The notes below the pieces were generated by a model. That model was not told the origin of the DNA. It saw only the letters and a program-made list of their open reading frames with translations, and searched no databases. From Oscillibacter sp041859815 (lineage in GTDB: Bacteria > Bacillota > Clostridia > Oscillospirales > Oscillospiraceae): a DNA stretch of 64,000 nt. The stretch covers positions 1 through 64,000 of the forward strand of contig JBFLFX010000001.1 of NCBI GenBank assembly GCA_041859815.1. Direction: 5' to 3'. The first letter of the stretch is position 1, and each line of letters begins with the position of its first letter. The translations under genes were made by a program, and so were the position numbers. This document shows positions 1-9,809 of the stretch, piece by piece.

Positions 1-12
1 TTCCCGTCTTTC

Positions 13-47
13 CTTAAAAAAACGAGCCGCGTCGAAAGACGCGGCTC
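13..47 (-). terminator. Rho-independent terminator (minus strand)
   Basis: A perfect 10-bp stem with a 4-base loop occupies 24-47. On the minus strand it is followed by seven T residues (A-run at 16-22 on the plus strand). It lies about 180 bases beyond the stop of the CPBP protease gene and is the likely end of the minus-strand transcript that starts near 4.5 kb. Confidence 0.75.
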
Positions 48-223
48 AAACGGAACGCGATTCTGCTGCGCTCCCCCATCGACGGTCTTCCGTCTCAATC
101 TCCATTTCGACGTCAGAGCTCTGCTATTTCATATTACAATTTAGTATATCTCATTGTTAAATCAGTGTCAATATAGAACGCAAAACAATTCTTTTGGGGC
201 CTCTTGAAAATTCCTAGTATTTT

Positions 224-1045
224 TTAGAAATTTTTGGGACTTTTTCGGGCGGAACGCCATCCGAAAATCAGAAAGATCGCGGCGATTCCGGCCGTCACAG
301 CCGCAGTCACGGCGCCCTGCTCCCCAAAGAGATACGCCGCCCGGCTCCAGTTCTGCACCGCAGGCATCAGCGCAAGCACCGCCAGATTATGCACGGCGTG
401 CATCGCCACCGCCGGCAGCAAGCTGCCGGAGCGCTCACAGAGCCACGCCAAAACCACACCGATGCTCACAAGTTCCACAGTAAACACCGGCAGGCTCCAC
501 CAACAGGGCGTTCCTCCCAAGTAAAGGCCGCCCAGAATCAGCGGGTAATGCCACGCTGACCAGGCAAGTCCGCCCAGCAGCAGGCTGCGCCGCAGGCCGT
601 AAAGTCCTTCCAGCGCGGGATAGAGGAAGCCGCGCCAACCGATCTCCTCTCCCAGCGTCCGTAAAAATTCCAGCGCCAGAAGTCCCAGCGCGCCGGCCGT
701 CTGCGCCGGGGTCGGCAAGTGGAACGCCGTAAAACAGGCGGCGGGCATTTGCGCTAGGCATACACCGAAAGACGCGCCAAAATATCCCAGCGGGATCAGC
801 ACGCCCGCCAGAAAATACCGCCAGCGGCATTTCTTCAGGCCGAAGCGGAAAGAGATTCCGGGGTACTGACGCGTGACCAGCCAAGCTCCCAGCGCGGGAA
901 CCCACATGGCAAAGCAGCTCATAACCGCCCGCACCACGCGGCGCGGATGCACCAGCACCCGCGGCACCGTCAGCAGCGCCGAAGCGCCCAGCGTGTAAAA
1001 CAGATACCGGCAAACCGCCTTTTTCCACATGGTCTTGTCCTGCAT
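224..1045 (-). CDS. CPBP family intramembrane metalloprotease
   Basis: This is a 273-residue polytopic membrane protein of the CAAX-prenyl-protease/bacteriocin-processing family (Abi/CPBP). Motif 1 is EEIGWR at residues 133-138, followed by a conserved histidine in WSAWHYP (H166) and the HAVHN box near 216-220; these are the family's metal and catalytic residues. In bacteria such proteins act in peptide processing or bacteriocin self-immunity, but the substrate cannot be read from sequence. The ATG at 1045 was chosen over upstream in-frame starts because GGAGG sits 7 bases before it. It is the last gene of a minus-strand run that includes the MBL and GNAT genes. Confidence 0.85.
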   Translation of the reverse strand: MQDKTMWKKAVCRYLFYTLGASALLTVPRVLVHPRRVVRAVMSCFAMWVPALGAWLVTRQYPGISFRFGLKKCRWRYFLAGVLIPLGYFGASFGVCLAQMPAACFTAFHLPTPAQTAGALGLLALEFLRTLGEEIGWRGFLYPALEGLYGLRRSLLLGGLAWSAWHYPLILGGLYLGGTPCWWSLPVFTVELVSIGVVLAWLCERSGSLLPAVAMHAVHNLAVLALMPAVQNWSRAAYLFGEQGAVTAAVTAGIAAIFLIFGWRSARKSPKNF

Positions 1046-1085
1046 TGTATGCCTCCGGCCTGAAAAGCCGCGCCGTTCACTCCGC

Positions 1086-1853
1086 TCAAATATGAATCTG
1101 AAACGTACCGAAATCAAACAGGCCCGCGCCCTGATGCAGATTTCCCTGCCGTTCCAGTGTTGCGAAGCCGTCTGCAATTTCTGCCGTCAGCGTCGCGGGG
1201 ATGTCCAGGCTGTGATGCCCGGGCAGAATTTTCTTCACCGAAAGCAGCTGCACCTTCCGCACCGATTCGTAAAATTTCACCGGGTCGGTCGTGGGATAAA
1301 ACATATCCAGCGTGCCGGCATAGATTAAATCGCCGGTAAACAGCCAGCCGCGTTCCGCTTCCCACAGGCAAATGTGGCCGGGCGTATGGCCGGGCGTGTG
1401 GATGACCCGCAGGCCTCTTCCCCCCAGATCGATCATTTCCCCCTCCCGCAGAATTTTATTCGCGCCGTCCGCATAAATCCGGTATTTCTTCGGGTCAAAG
1501 GACGCGGGAAAATTGCCGCATCCGTCCATGAGGTACTTTTTTACCGTTTCCAGCGGCAGCGGGTATTTCCCCGCCAGCCAGTCCGCATCCTTCTGATGTA
1601 CGGCGATTTCCGAAAAGCAGCCGTGACCGCCGATATGATCCCAGTGGGCATGGGTGGTGATGACCGTTACCGGAAGGGAAGTCAGTCCCCGCACCACGGC
1701 GCCGATGTCCGCAACCCCCATGCCGGAATCGATCAGCGCCGCGCGCTCCGTGCCGCAGACAAGATAGCAGTGTGTTTCCTCGCGGTGGCGGTACTCACTG
1801 ATGGCATAATCCGTTCCGCTGATCTTTTCCACTGTAAACCATGTGTCCGCCAT
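1086..1853 (-). CDS. MBL-fold metallo-hydrolase
   Basis: A 255-residue metallo-beta-lactamase-fold protein. The metal-binding signature HxHxDH is THAHWDH at residues 67-73, followed by the HTPGHTPGH box and a later GDLIYAG segment that supplies the third ligand set. It is a single-domain hydrolase of the glyoxalase II/lactonase-like type; the substrate is unknown. AGGAGG lies 7 bases upstream of the ATG. It stands 15 bases after the stop of the GNAT gene at 1868-2566, so the two are probably co-transcribed. Confidence 0.85.
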   Translation of the reverse strand: MADTWFTVEKISGTDYAISEYRHREETHCYLVCGTERAALIDSGMGVADIGAVVRGLTSLPVTVITTHAHWDHIGGHGCFSEIAVHQKDADWLAGKYPLPLETVKKYLMDGCGNFPASFDPKKYRIYADGANKILREGEMIDLGGRGLRVIHTPGHTPGHICLWEAERGWLFTGDLIYAGTLDMFYPTTDPVKFYESVRKVQLLSVKKILPGHHSLDIPATLTAEIADGFATLERQGNLHQGAGLFDFGTFQIHI

Positions 1854-1867
1854 GACGGTTCCTCCTT

Positions 1868-2566
1868 TTATCCAATCCAGTACGCCCGCCGCGGGGCTTT
1901 TGTCAGTCCCAGTTTCCGCTGCAGAGCGGCGGAGGCCGTATTGCTCGTTTCCACCTGTCCGAAGGGGATCAGCCTGTCTTCCATAAAGCGGCGGATTACG
2001 AAGCGCTCCATCGCCGCCGCATAGCCCCTCCGGCGGTACGCCGGCAAAATTTTCAGAATGCCCATGCTGCCCTCCAGATGGCCGCCCGCGAAGCCAACCA
2101 TGCTGCCCGCAGCGTCGTGCCCCGCAAAAAGCGCGCGGCGCGCGGCCACCTGATCCAGCTCCGCCCGGCTTAAAATGTCATAATTTGCGGCGATGCGTTC
2201 CGTCTCCGCAGGCGTTGCCTCCGCAATCCGCAGCTCCGTGGGTTCGGCGGGGCAGGTCCCCTCATAAAGATACTGATCGCATTCTACAATCCACTCCGCG
2301 TTCCAGTCCGCTCCCACCTGCGCGGCAGGCACTTCATTCCCCACCAGCATCAGGATACCTCCCAGCCGGCGGCGCACCCAGTTCCGCGCCTCCGCGCCGT
2401 GGGTGCCGCCCAGCAGGTAAATTCCGCTGACGGTGTCCCGCAGCAGGACGCCCGCGGGCTCCGCCCGCAGCAATTCACCTGTTCCGCGCCGAAGCACCTG
2501 CAGCAGCCCCGCGTTGGAAAGCGGGTCGTCCGCCAGCGCGTGCAGCGTTTGTTCTGCATTCCACAT
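1868..2566 (-). CDS. GNAT family N-acetyltransferase
   Basis: A 232-residue protein with the GNAT fold in its C-terminal half. The segment GILKILPAYRRRGYAAAMER carries the acetyl-CoA pyrophosphate loop (R-R-x-G-Y-A), and the end has the typical N-x-x-S-x-x-L-Q-R-K-L-G-L motif. The N-terminal 100 residues have a separate domain of the kind seen in GCN5-related enzymes with two half domains. Substrate unknown. The ribosome binding site (GAGGGGG) is modest. It is one of several GNAT genes in this region. Confidence 0.8.
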   Translation of the reverse strand: MWNAEQTLHALADDPLSNAGLLQVLRRGTGELLRAEPAGVLLRDTVSGIYLLGGTHGAEARNWVRRRLGGILMLVGNEVPAAQVGADWNAEWIVECDQYLYEGTCPAEPTELRIAEATPAETERIAANYDILSRAELDQVAARRALFAGHDAAGSMVGFAGGHLEGSMGILKILPAYRRRGYAAAMERFVIRRFMEDRLIPFGQVETSNTASAALQRKLGLTKAPRRAYWIG

Positions 2567-2582
2567 AAGTTTTTCCCCCTCT

Positions 2583-3128
2583 TTACAGACTGCGCACCAT
2601 CAGATACAGCGTCTGCCAGCTTCCGTCCCGCAGCAGGCAGGCGCGTTCCAACGTACCGTAAGTCCGGAAGCCGAATTTCCGGTAGAGCGCCGCGCCGCGT
2701 TCGTTGCCGGACACCACGTCCAGTTCTATCTGCCGATAACCCGCCTGCCGTGCGGAATCCAGAATCCCCTCCAAAATGGCCGATCCGATCCCCTGTCCCC
2801 AGTATGCCCGCTGAACGGAAATGCCGAAATCGGCGCGGTGACGCGCCTTTTCGCAGGGAAGCACCGGGCTGAAACCGGCATTTGCCACCAGTTTTCCGTC
2901 AATCTCCCCGGCAATCATGATCTCATTGGGGCTGGCCGCCATCCGTTCCAGCAGGGCGCGCTCGTCCTTCACAGACAGCGTAATCTCATCCGGATAACGC
3001 AGCATATAATCCGTATCGCCGGAGGTCAGCCGCATATGCGCCAAAATTTCCTCCGCGTCTTTTGCCGCAGGGGTTCGCAGGATACACGTTTTCCCTGTTT
3101 TCGTCCGAATTTTCCGGTAATACCGCAT
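2583..3128 (-). CDS. GNAT family N-acetyltransferase
   Basis: A 181-residue acetyltransferase with the single-domain GNAT layout: FGISVQRAYWGQGIGSAIL holds the Q-x-x-G-x-G/A acetyl-CoA loop, and SGNERGAALYRKFGF is the C-terminal motif. It resembles RimI/PhnO-like or aminoglycoside-type enzymes, and the acceptor is unknown. The ATG at 3128 was chosen because GGAGGAGA lies 6 bases upstream; a longer in-frame reading to 3275 is arginine-rich and unlike the family. The next gene starts 17 bases downstream. Confidence 0.82.
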   Translation of the reverse strand: MRYYRKIRTKTGKTCILRTPAAKDAEEILAHMRLTSGDTDYMLRYPDEITLSVKDERALLERMAASPNEIMIAGEIDGKLVANAGFSPVLPCEKARHRADFGISVQRAYWGQGIGSAILEGILDSARQAGYRQIELDVVSGNERGAALYRKFGFRTYGTLERACLLRDGSWQTLYLMVRSL

Positions 3129-3396
3129 TGCTCTCCTCCGTATGCCGCAGCGGCGGCCGCTTGAGATGGCTTCTCTCCCCGCACGCATTCCGCGCGCAGC
3201 GCCGTAACCCGGAACGGGAACCCCTCCCTGCGCCGCTTTATTCGTCTTTGCGGCAGAACAGCCGCGCTCTTCCAAACGCCTTTTCCAAATCCGCCCCGTT
3301 TCTTTTTATTTATGGTAGCACATCCGCACCCGCCTGTCCATTGCCGGCCGCATGGAAAACGGACGTTCCGGCCGAAAGTCCGGAGCGCCCGCAGAG

Positions 3397-4530
3397 CTAT
3401 CCGTCAATACGGATATTGACACCGTTGACCTCGACGCCCTCCTCGGCGCAGATCAAAATGTATTTCGTACCGTTGATCACCCGGGTCTCAATCAAATCAC
3501 TGCGCTCCGGGCTGACGCGGATGACCACGTCCGGCGTGCGGATCTCCATCTGCCTGGTATCCACCAGATTCTGGGGACTGATGGCGGAGTCCGTGCCGAA
3601 AGACTCGCCGCAGCGATCCTCAAACGCCTCGGCACGCTCCGGTGAAACGCCGCAGGATTCCAGCACCGTCCGCATCTCCCGGGCCGTCACCGCAGGCGGG
3701 TCGGAATCTCTGTCCTCCTTGTGTTCCTCGATGCGGCGGGTCATCTGGTCGCTGACGCCCTGCACCACGTCGTAGCGGCACTCCTCCGCCAGCGTCTCCT
3801 CCAGCGCGGTCCGGAATGTCTCCTGCTGCGCGGCGGCAGGCATGGGAATCTCCGAATGGAACACCGCGTCGGCAAATTCCCGGTGGTTTTCCCTGACATC
3901 GCGGCAATAGTATAAGGCGTTGTAGAGATTGGATGCACGTCCGTCAAAGGCTGGGAACAAAAATCCCAGCTCCGGCGCGGACACCACCCAGCCGCCGTCC
4001 CGGTTATGAAAAATACTGTCGGAGAAATCGTAGCTCAGGACGGGCTTGACGCCTTTCACGGGGCAAATGCTGCATACAAGATAAGAATAAACCTCCGACG
4101 AGGCATCGTCCATGCGCTGGCCGTCCCTGGCGCGGTACGGCACATCGTAAGTGTCGTGGGCCAGCAAAATCACATAGTTTCCCTCCACGGTCAGGTTCTG
4201 GATTACCCGATTGTAAAACGCCTTGACCGCGTCCGCATCCCGCAGGTCGGAGTCCCGCAGCGCCATCAAAAGCCGATGTTCCTCGTCTTCCGCCACCTGG
4301 CGGGTGGCAAATCCCACGTCGATGAGGTTCTTCCCCACCGTGCCGGACAGCGTCCGCTTGAACAGCGCCAGGTAGGCCTCCGTCTCCTCCGCCGAGAGGC
4401 GCAGCACGGGCTGATCAAACTGGGAGATCACTTCCCGTTTTTCATTGACATAACAGCCGCAGATGTGGCTGACGGTATTCTTCTCCGGGCGAAGCCGGCG
4501 GCGGATTTCCCCGATTTCCTTTTCGTTCAT
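3397..4530 (-). CDS. DUF4317 domain-containing protein
   Basis: A 377-residue cytoplasmic protein recognised as DUF4317 by its start (MNEKEIGEIRRRL), the ICGCYVNE segment and the KRTLSGTVGKNL motif. The family is common in Clostridia and has no assigned function. The protein is acidic and lacks a signal peptide or membrane segments. The ATG at 4530 has GGAGGAGA 7 bases upstream; the reading frame continues upstream to 4800, but that part is out of family and overlaps a terminator and a remnant. Confidence 0.85.
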   Translation of the reverse strand: MNEKEIGEIRRRLRPEKNTVSHICGCYVNEKREVISQFDQPVLRLSAEETEAYLALFKRTLSGTVGKNLIDVGFATRQVAEDEEHRLLMALRDSDLRDADAVKAFYNRVIQNLTVEGNYVILLAHDTYDVPYRARDGQRMDDASSEVYSYLVCSICPVKGVKPVLSYDFSDSIFHNRDGGWVVSAPELGFLFPAFDGRASNLYNALYYCRDVRENHREFADAVFHSEIPMPAAAQQETFRTALEETLAEECRYDVVQGVSDQMTRRIEEHKEDRDSDPPAVTAREMRTVLESCGVSPERAEAFEDRCGESFGTDSAISPQNLVDTRQMEIRTPDVVIRVSPERSDLIETRVINGTKYILICAEEGVEVNGVNIRIDG

Positions 4531-4621
4531 AGCGTCTCCTCCGTATGTTGAAGTCGTTGCCGCGCCGCTTTTTTCAGCGCGCCGGCGAACGCCATTATAG
4601 CACAGCGGCTTTGTCCGCGCC

Positions 4622-4658
4622 AGAAAAAACGATGGACGCGCCAGAAAAAGGCGCGTCC
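4622..4658 (-). terminator. Rho-independent terminator (minus strand)
   Basis: A 9-bp GC-rich stem (4634-4642 with 4650-4658) is followed on the minus strand by a TTTTTT run at about 4623-4629. It stands just after the stop of the CoA-transferase remnant at 4671 and presumably once terminated that gene. Confidence 0.7.
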
Positions 4659-4670
4659 GTAAAGCGGATT

Positions 4671-4781
4671 TTATCTTCGGTTGGATTTTCTCCAGATTTT
4701 CTGTTCCTCCGCCGCGCGGATCAGCCCCTCCCGGAAGTCGGGATGGGCAATGGAAATCATTTTCTCCGCCCGCTGCCAGGT
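4671..4781 (-). pseudogene. 3' remnant of an acetyl-CoA hydrolase/CoA-transferase gene
   Basis: Reading the minus strand to a TAA at 4671 gives TWQRAEKMISIAHPDFREG and then about 20 more residues. This closely resembles the extreme C-terminus of the 4-hydroxybutyrate/acetyl-CoA hydrolase CoA-transferase family (RAE-x-x-I-x-IAHPDFR). The frame upstream loses similarity and meets a stop near 4856, so only the last ~36 codons survive, followed by their terminator. The call rests on motif recognition by eye. Confidence 0.55.
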
Positions 4782-4972
4782 GGGCAGGCCGGACAGGCAT
4801 ACCGCCAGCAGTATCGCAGAGCGCGCTGACAGCCGTTTTGCCTGAAAGCGCGGCTATTCAGTTCAGATTGACGATGGTCAGTTTATAAAAGCAGGCGTAA
4901 ACCGCTGAACCGCAAACCGCCCAAATTGCAACGGCACGGTTCGGAATCCCCATCCTATCTTGCTGTGATTGC

Positions 4973-5010
4973 AAAAAAGGCTCGCGCCCGGTAGGACGCG
5001 AGCCTTTTTT
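4973..5010. terminator. Bidirectional rho-independent terminator
   Basis: An 8-bp stem (4979-4986 with 4997-5004) is flanked by six A on the left and six T on the right, so it can work on both strands. It begins 15 bases beyond the stop of the ABC transporter gene at 5025. Confidence 0.85.
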
Positions 5011-5024
5011 GCGGGAACGGAACG

Positions 5025-7748
5025 CTATTCTGTCCGCAGCGCAACCACCGGGTCTTTTTTTGCCGCCTTCCGGGCGGGAATCAGGCCGCCCAGCAGGGTC
5101 AGCCCCACGCTGAGAGCAATGAGAATCAGCGCGTCTCTCACCGGAAGCACCGCGGTAATATTGGCAGATTTTGTCAGAGAGCGGATCAGCGCGTTGCCGG
5201 GAACCAGCAAAATCAGGGCGGCCCCGATGCCGATGGCGCCGGAGCAGAGTCCGATGATAAACGTCTCCGCGTTGAATACCTGCGAGATATTCCGTTTGGA
5301 GGCGCCGAGGGCGCGCAGAATACCGATTTCCTTGGTGCGCTCCAGCACGGAAATATAGGTGATAATGCCAATCATGATGGAGGAAACCACCAGCGACAGC
5401 GCCACAAACGCAATCAGCACATAGGAGATCACATTGACAATCTTTTCCACGGAACTGGTCAGCAGCGCCACGTAGTCGGTATAGCTGATTTTATCCGCGT
5501 CCGCCGCGGATTTGTTATAGTCCTTAATGCAGGCCGCAATGGCATTCTTGCTGTCAAAGCTGTCCGCGTAAATGCTGACGGAGGACGGCGTGCCGCGATC
5601 CACCGCGCCGAAGGCCGCCAGATTGTCGGCGTAGCTGCCCGGCGTGATGCTGGTTTTATAGATGGTGAGCAGCACCCTGTCCGAAGGATGCTTCAGGTAG
5701 CTGTCCAGCATGGCGGCCAGCGTGCTCTCATCCGCCTGCTCCAGCGCGGCAAGGCGCTGCGGCTGATTGGCGTACTGGCTCTGGGCAATGGAGCGGAACA
5801 TCTCCGCCTTGTCGGAAATGCCCAGGTTGGAGAGATACCGCCTGGCGTCGGCAATCTTCGCGGCGTCGTTGGCCGGCTCAAAGGTCATGCCGTTGAGAAC
5901 GCTGACCTTTGGGCTCTTTTTTTGTGCCAGCACCACGGCGCTGGCATCCGCCCGGTCAATGAGGTAGTTGGTCAGCAGACGGGTATATGCCAGCGGCGTG
6001 GAAATGGAGGCGGTTCCGTCATCCCCTTTCGGGCGGATTACGCCGGAAATCCGCAGTTTGACCGCACCTTTCAGCAGCGTCTCCGTTTTTGCCGCATCCG
6101 TGGCCGCCGATTCAAAATTTCCGCTGCTGTTTTTTTGATAGGTATCGCAGGCAGGCAGCAGCTCCAGCGTCTGGGCGCACAAGGTGCGGTAACTCCATTT
6201 TCTCTCTTTCAGCGTTACCTTTTCGCCCGCGTCCAGCTTTTCCATCAGCCGGCGATATTCGGAAGTCGGCAGGATTCCCAGTTCATACAGGGTTTTGGTG
6301 GAGATTTCGTTGTTTTTGTCCAGTACCAGAACCACTTCGTTGTACTTCTCCGGCCACGTGCCGTAGAGCAGCTTGTAGTTGTCCGTCACGGCGGCGCTGA
6401 CCGTCTTTCCCCTCACGCCGGGCAGCAGCTCCTGCATTCCGCCGGAGGAAGCCGATGTTCCCAGCATGGCGTTCCGTACGGCGTGCATTCCGCCTTTCGC
6501 GGAATTTCCGGAACTGTCCGACGTACCGTCCAGCGTGCTGCCGTCCGTGTTCACCAACGTTCCCTCGCTGTCGTGGGTATAGACGCTGAACGCGGTATCG
6601 TAGGAGTACACAATGCCGTTCACGCCTACATACCGGCGGATCTTACTGCTGGGATTGTCCAGATACTTTTTAAACGCCGTGAGATTGTTCTTTTTCGTGT
6701 TGACGGATACGCCGGAAGCGCTTTTCAAATCCTGCCCCGTGGCGTACACGCCGTTCAGGCCGTGGCTCGTCTTTTTCGTCTGCGCCGCTCCTCCGGCCAT
6801 CAGGCCGCTCACCTCCGTCGTCTCCGATTCAATGGTAATCGGGTAAGAGGTCATGGTACTTTTCTGAATATCGGCAATATAGTCGTTCACGCCCGTGGAC
6901 AGCGCCAGAATCAGCGCGATGCCGATGATGCCGATGGAACCGGCAAAGGCCGTCAGCAGCGTACGCCCCTTCTTTGTCCGCAAATTGTTAAAACTGAGGG
7001 ACAGCGACGTGCCGAAGGACATAGAGGCCCTCCCCATGGTGCGGTGTTCCGCGGGCCGTTCGTTTTCCACGGCGAACGGCGCGAAGTCGCCCGTAACCCT
7101 GCCGTCCCGGAGCCGCACGATACGGGTGGCGTAGTGTTCCGCCAATTCCGGGTTGTGCGTCACCATCACCACCAGGCGATCCTTCGCCACCTCTTTGAGC
7201 AAATCCATCACCTGCACGCTGGTTTCCGTGTCCAACGCGCCGGTGGGTTCGTCCGCCAGCAGAATGTCCGGGTTGTTGACCAGCGCCCGGGCAATCGCCA
7301 CCCGCTGCATCTGTCCGCCGGACATCTGGTTGGGCTTTTTATGGATCTGGCTGCCCAGCCCCACCTTTTCCAGCGCCTGCACCGCAAGACGGCGGCGCTC
7401 TCTGCGCCGGATGCCGGAGATGGTCAGCGCCAGCTCCACATTCGCCAGGACCGTCTGGTGCGGAATGAGGTTATAGCTCTGGAACACAAACCCCACCGTG
7501 TGGTTACGGTAGGAATCCCAGTCCCGATCCCTGTACTTCTTCGTGGAAATTCCATTGATAATCAAATCGCCGCTGTCGTAGCGATCCAGTCCGCCGATCA
7601 TATTCAGCAGCGTGGTTTTGCCCGATCCGCTGGGGCCGAGAACGGCGACGAACTCGCTGTCCCGGAGGTTCAGGCTGACTCCGTCCAGCGCCGTCTGTTT
7701 CAGATCGCCCGTTACATAGGTTTTGCTGATTTGCTGAATCTGCAGCAT
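5025..7748 (-). CDS. MacB-like ABC transporter, fused ATPase and FtsX-type permease
   Basis: A 907-residue fusion. Residues 1-230 are an ABC ATPase of the MacB/LolD class: Walker A GPSGSGKT at 38-45, signature MSGGQMQRVAIARAL, Walker B ILLADEPTGALD. A transmembrane helix follows near 270-295. A large extracytoplasmic region rich in Ser/Thr/Lys spans about 300-760, then three C-terminal helices with the FtsX domain (residues ~770-895). Such type VII ABC systems are mechanotransmitters that export peptides or lipids or sense antimicrobial peptides. AAGGAGAG precedes the ATG. It appears to be a single-gene unit with its own terminator. Confidence 0.9.
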   Translation of the reverse strand: MLQIQQISKTYVTGDLKQTALDGVSLNLRDSEFVAVLGPSGSGKTTLLNMIGGLDRYDSGDLIINGISTKKYRDRDWDSYRNHTVGFVFQSYNLIPHQTVLANVELALTISGIRRRERRRLAVQALEKVGLGSQIHKKPNQMSGGQMQRVAIARALVNNPDILLADEPTGALDTETSVQVMDLLKEVAKDRLVVMVTHNPELAEHYATRIVRLRDGRVTGDFAPFAVENERPAEHRTMGRASMSFGTSLSLSFNNLRTKKGRTLLTAFAGSIGIIGIALILALSTGVNDYIADIQKSTMTSYPITIESETTEVSGLMAGGAAQTKKTSHGLNGVYATGQDLKSASGVSVNTKKNNLTAFKKYLDNPSSKIRRYVGVNGIVYSYDTAFSVYTHDSEGTLVNTDGSTLDGTSDSSGNSAKGGMHAVRNAMLGTSASSGGMQELLPGVRGKTVSAAVTDNYKLLYGTWPEKYNEVVLVLDKNNEISTKTLYELGILPTSEYRRLMEKLDAGEKVTLKERKWSYRTLCAQTLELLPACDTYQKNSSGNFESAATDAAKTETLLKGAVKLRISGVIRPKGDDGTASISTPLAYTRLLTNYLIDRADASAVVLAQKKSPKVSVLNGMTFEPANDAAKIADARRYLSNLGISDKAEMFRSIAQSQYANQPQRLAALEQADESTLAAMLDSYLKHPSDRVLLTIYKTSITPGSYADNLAAFGAVDRGTPSSVSIYADSFDSKNAIAACIKDYNKSAADADKISYTDYVALLTSSVEKIVNVISYVLIAFVALSLVVSSIMIGIITYISVLERTKEIGILRALGASKRNISQVFNAETFIIGLCSGAIGIGAALILLVPGNALIRSLTKSANITAVLPVRDALILIALSVGLTLLGGLIPARKAAKKDPVVALRTE

Positions 7749-7860
7749 GGCTTCTCTCCTTCCCGGCTTCCGCCGTACGTCTTCGGCTGTTCTTCCTGTG
7801 TGTAAAATTCAGTATGGATCAGCCGGTTCCGGATTGCAAACGTTTTTCACGGAAACGATC

Positions 7861-9723
7861 TCAGGCCTCCGCTTTGCCGGCAAGGCGGAGCTGATACCGC
7901 TGCAGCGCCACGGAAAGAGAGATCTTTCGCTCCCCGCCGTCGGTAAACTGCAGCATAGCAATGTCACCCTGCCGGACGGCAATCTCGCCTAATCCGAACC
8001 GCCGATGCACCACCCTCAGCCCCGGAACATAAGGCGCGGTATCTTTAGGCGGCCCGGAACGGATGGCGCGGGCGCCGGGTTTCGGCGCCGGGCGCGCCGG
8101 CGCCCGCTTCGATTTCTCTTGCGGAAACAGGAAGGAGGGAAACGAGGAGGCCAGCTCCTCCCGCCGAAACCGGAACACAGAAAGCTGCCGCTTTGCCCGG
8201 GTCATGCCCATATAAAACAGCCTTCGTTCCTCCCCCAATGCAGCGTGTTCCTCCGGCGCGGCGTCCGGCCCCGGCAGCACCTTGGACAGAATACCGTCCG
8301 CCACGTCCGCCAAGATCACACGATCGTATTCCAGCCCCTTGCTGGAGTGAATGGTGGAGAGAATCAGATCGCTGTCGGGGTCCGCCGTGCCGCCCTTCAC
8401 GATACCGCGCAGCTCTTCCAGACGCGCCAGCAGCCGCTCCGGCGTGGATTTCTCTGCGCCCAGCGCCTCCAGAATCTGCACCCTGCTCCTATCCGCACTG
8501 CGGCTCTCCAGATATTCCCCGTAGCCCATGAAATACACAATCCGGTAAACCGCCCTGTCCGCCTGTTCGTCCAGCAAATTGGTCAGGTGGGTGTGCAGCG
8601 CCCGGCAGCGCTGCTTCGTCCATGCGGAGCATTCCGCCAGCTTTGACAGAACCGGCAGAATCGGCTTCTCCGTCCGGGGGCTCAAGGCAGCGGCTTTCTC
8701 CGCCGCGGCTTTGCTGATGCCGGAACTGAATTTGTAATAAATCCGCAGGAAGAGATCCCCGTCCGTGCCGCCGCGGGCAAAGCGGATGATATTCGCCACG
8801 TCCCGCACCGTCCGATTCGTGAAAAAGCCGCCGTCCGTCCGGCGGCAGCGGTAGCCAATGCCCCGGCGGTTCAGCAGGTCGATGGCCGGCAGGGCGCTGT
8901 CGTTGTCCCGGTACAGCACCGCCGTCTGCGCCCGGCGGTCGTAAACGGAAAGCTCCTCCACCGCCGGGCTGTCGCCGCGGGTGGGCTGAATGTGCTTGCG
9001 ATGCCGCTCCCGGTTCTGCTGGATAAAGCGATCCGCCGCCTGCACAATCTGCCGGGTAGAGCGGTAATCCCGCTCCATCAGCAGCACTTTCTCACCGGGA
9101 TAAGCCTTTTCAAAGGATGTCAGCGCCGCCGGATCCGCGGCGCGAAAGCCGTAAATGCTCTGATCCTCGTCGCCCACCATAAAAAGATTCCGCCCGGTCA
9201 GCAGGCGGAGGATGCCGTGCTGAATTTTGGAGGTATCCTGCGCCTCGTCCACGCAGAGATACGGATATTTTTGCCGGAACGACCGCAAAATTTCCGGGCA
9301 GCGGCGGAGAATCCGATCCGCGTAAATCATCTGATCGTCATAATCCATCAACCGCCCAACCGCCGCAGGGATGTTCTGTTCCGTCACGCCGACGTATTTT
9401 TCAAGCGCTTCCCGTCCCCGTTCCATCTCCTCCAGCAGCGCGTTCAGCACTGCCGCCGGATGTGCGGAACCGGTATAGAGCCCCGTGGTTTGCAGATAGC
9501 AATCCTTTGGAATTGTAAAATAGCTCAACACGCCGGTGAGACGGCCTTCTTCAAAATATCCCAGCAAACCGCAGTCGTCTTGCCATGCGCATCTCTCAAA
9601 CTCCCGCAAAGGCCGGGATTCCGTGGGGTAAAGCGGATAACTCCGCATTCTCGAATCGCCGCACAACGCTCACGCAAGCTTTGACGCTGTTGCAGTCTCA
9701 GATTTTTGTAGTTTTCTGATCAT
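7861..9723 (-). pseudogene. Chimeric remnant: GNAT N-terminus fused to a UvrD/PcrA-type helicase lacking Walker A
   Basis: From an ATG at 9723 the frame reads a GNAT-like start (MIRKLQKSETATASKLA), meets TGA at 9670-9672 (codon 18), then continues in the same frame. The ~85 residues after MRSYPLYP still look like the first half of a GNAT enzyme (LLGYFEEGRLTGVLSYF). Near residue 90 it switches to the middle of a superfamily 1 helicase: MDYDDQMIYAD, motif II VDEAQDT at ~133-139, motif III GDEDQSIYGFR, motif V STIHSSKGLEYDRV and motif VI RRLFYMGMTRAKR, with a basic C-terminal tail. Helicase motif I (GxGKT) and the whole of domain 1A before motif II are missing, so ATP hydrolysis is not expected. 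The simplest reading is an in-frame deletion that joined two genes. An ATG at 9648 could start a 595-residue product, but no good ribosome binding site is seen. Confidence 0.7.
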
Positions 9724-9809
9724 TACATTTCCCTTTGCGTCCGCTGAAACCGTTCCATTCATGATTTCCGGACACTTCTCCCGTATCAATCCGCGTCCCC
9801 GGCAAAGGC

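Noticed and set aside
5688..7805. 705-codon plus-strand frame opposite the MacB-like ABC gene
   Set aside because: Antisense shadow of a gene with clear ABC motifs; Arg/His/Gln-rich with no domain.
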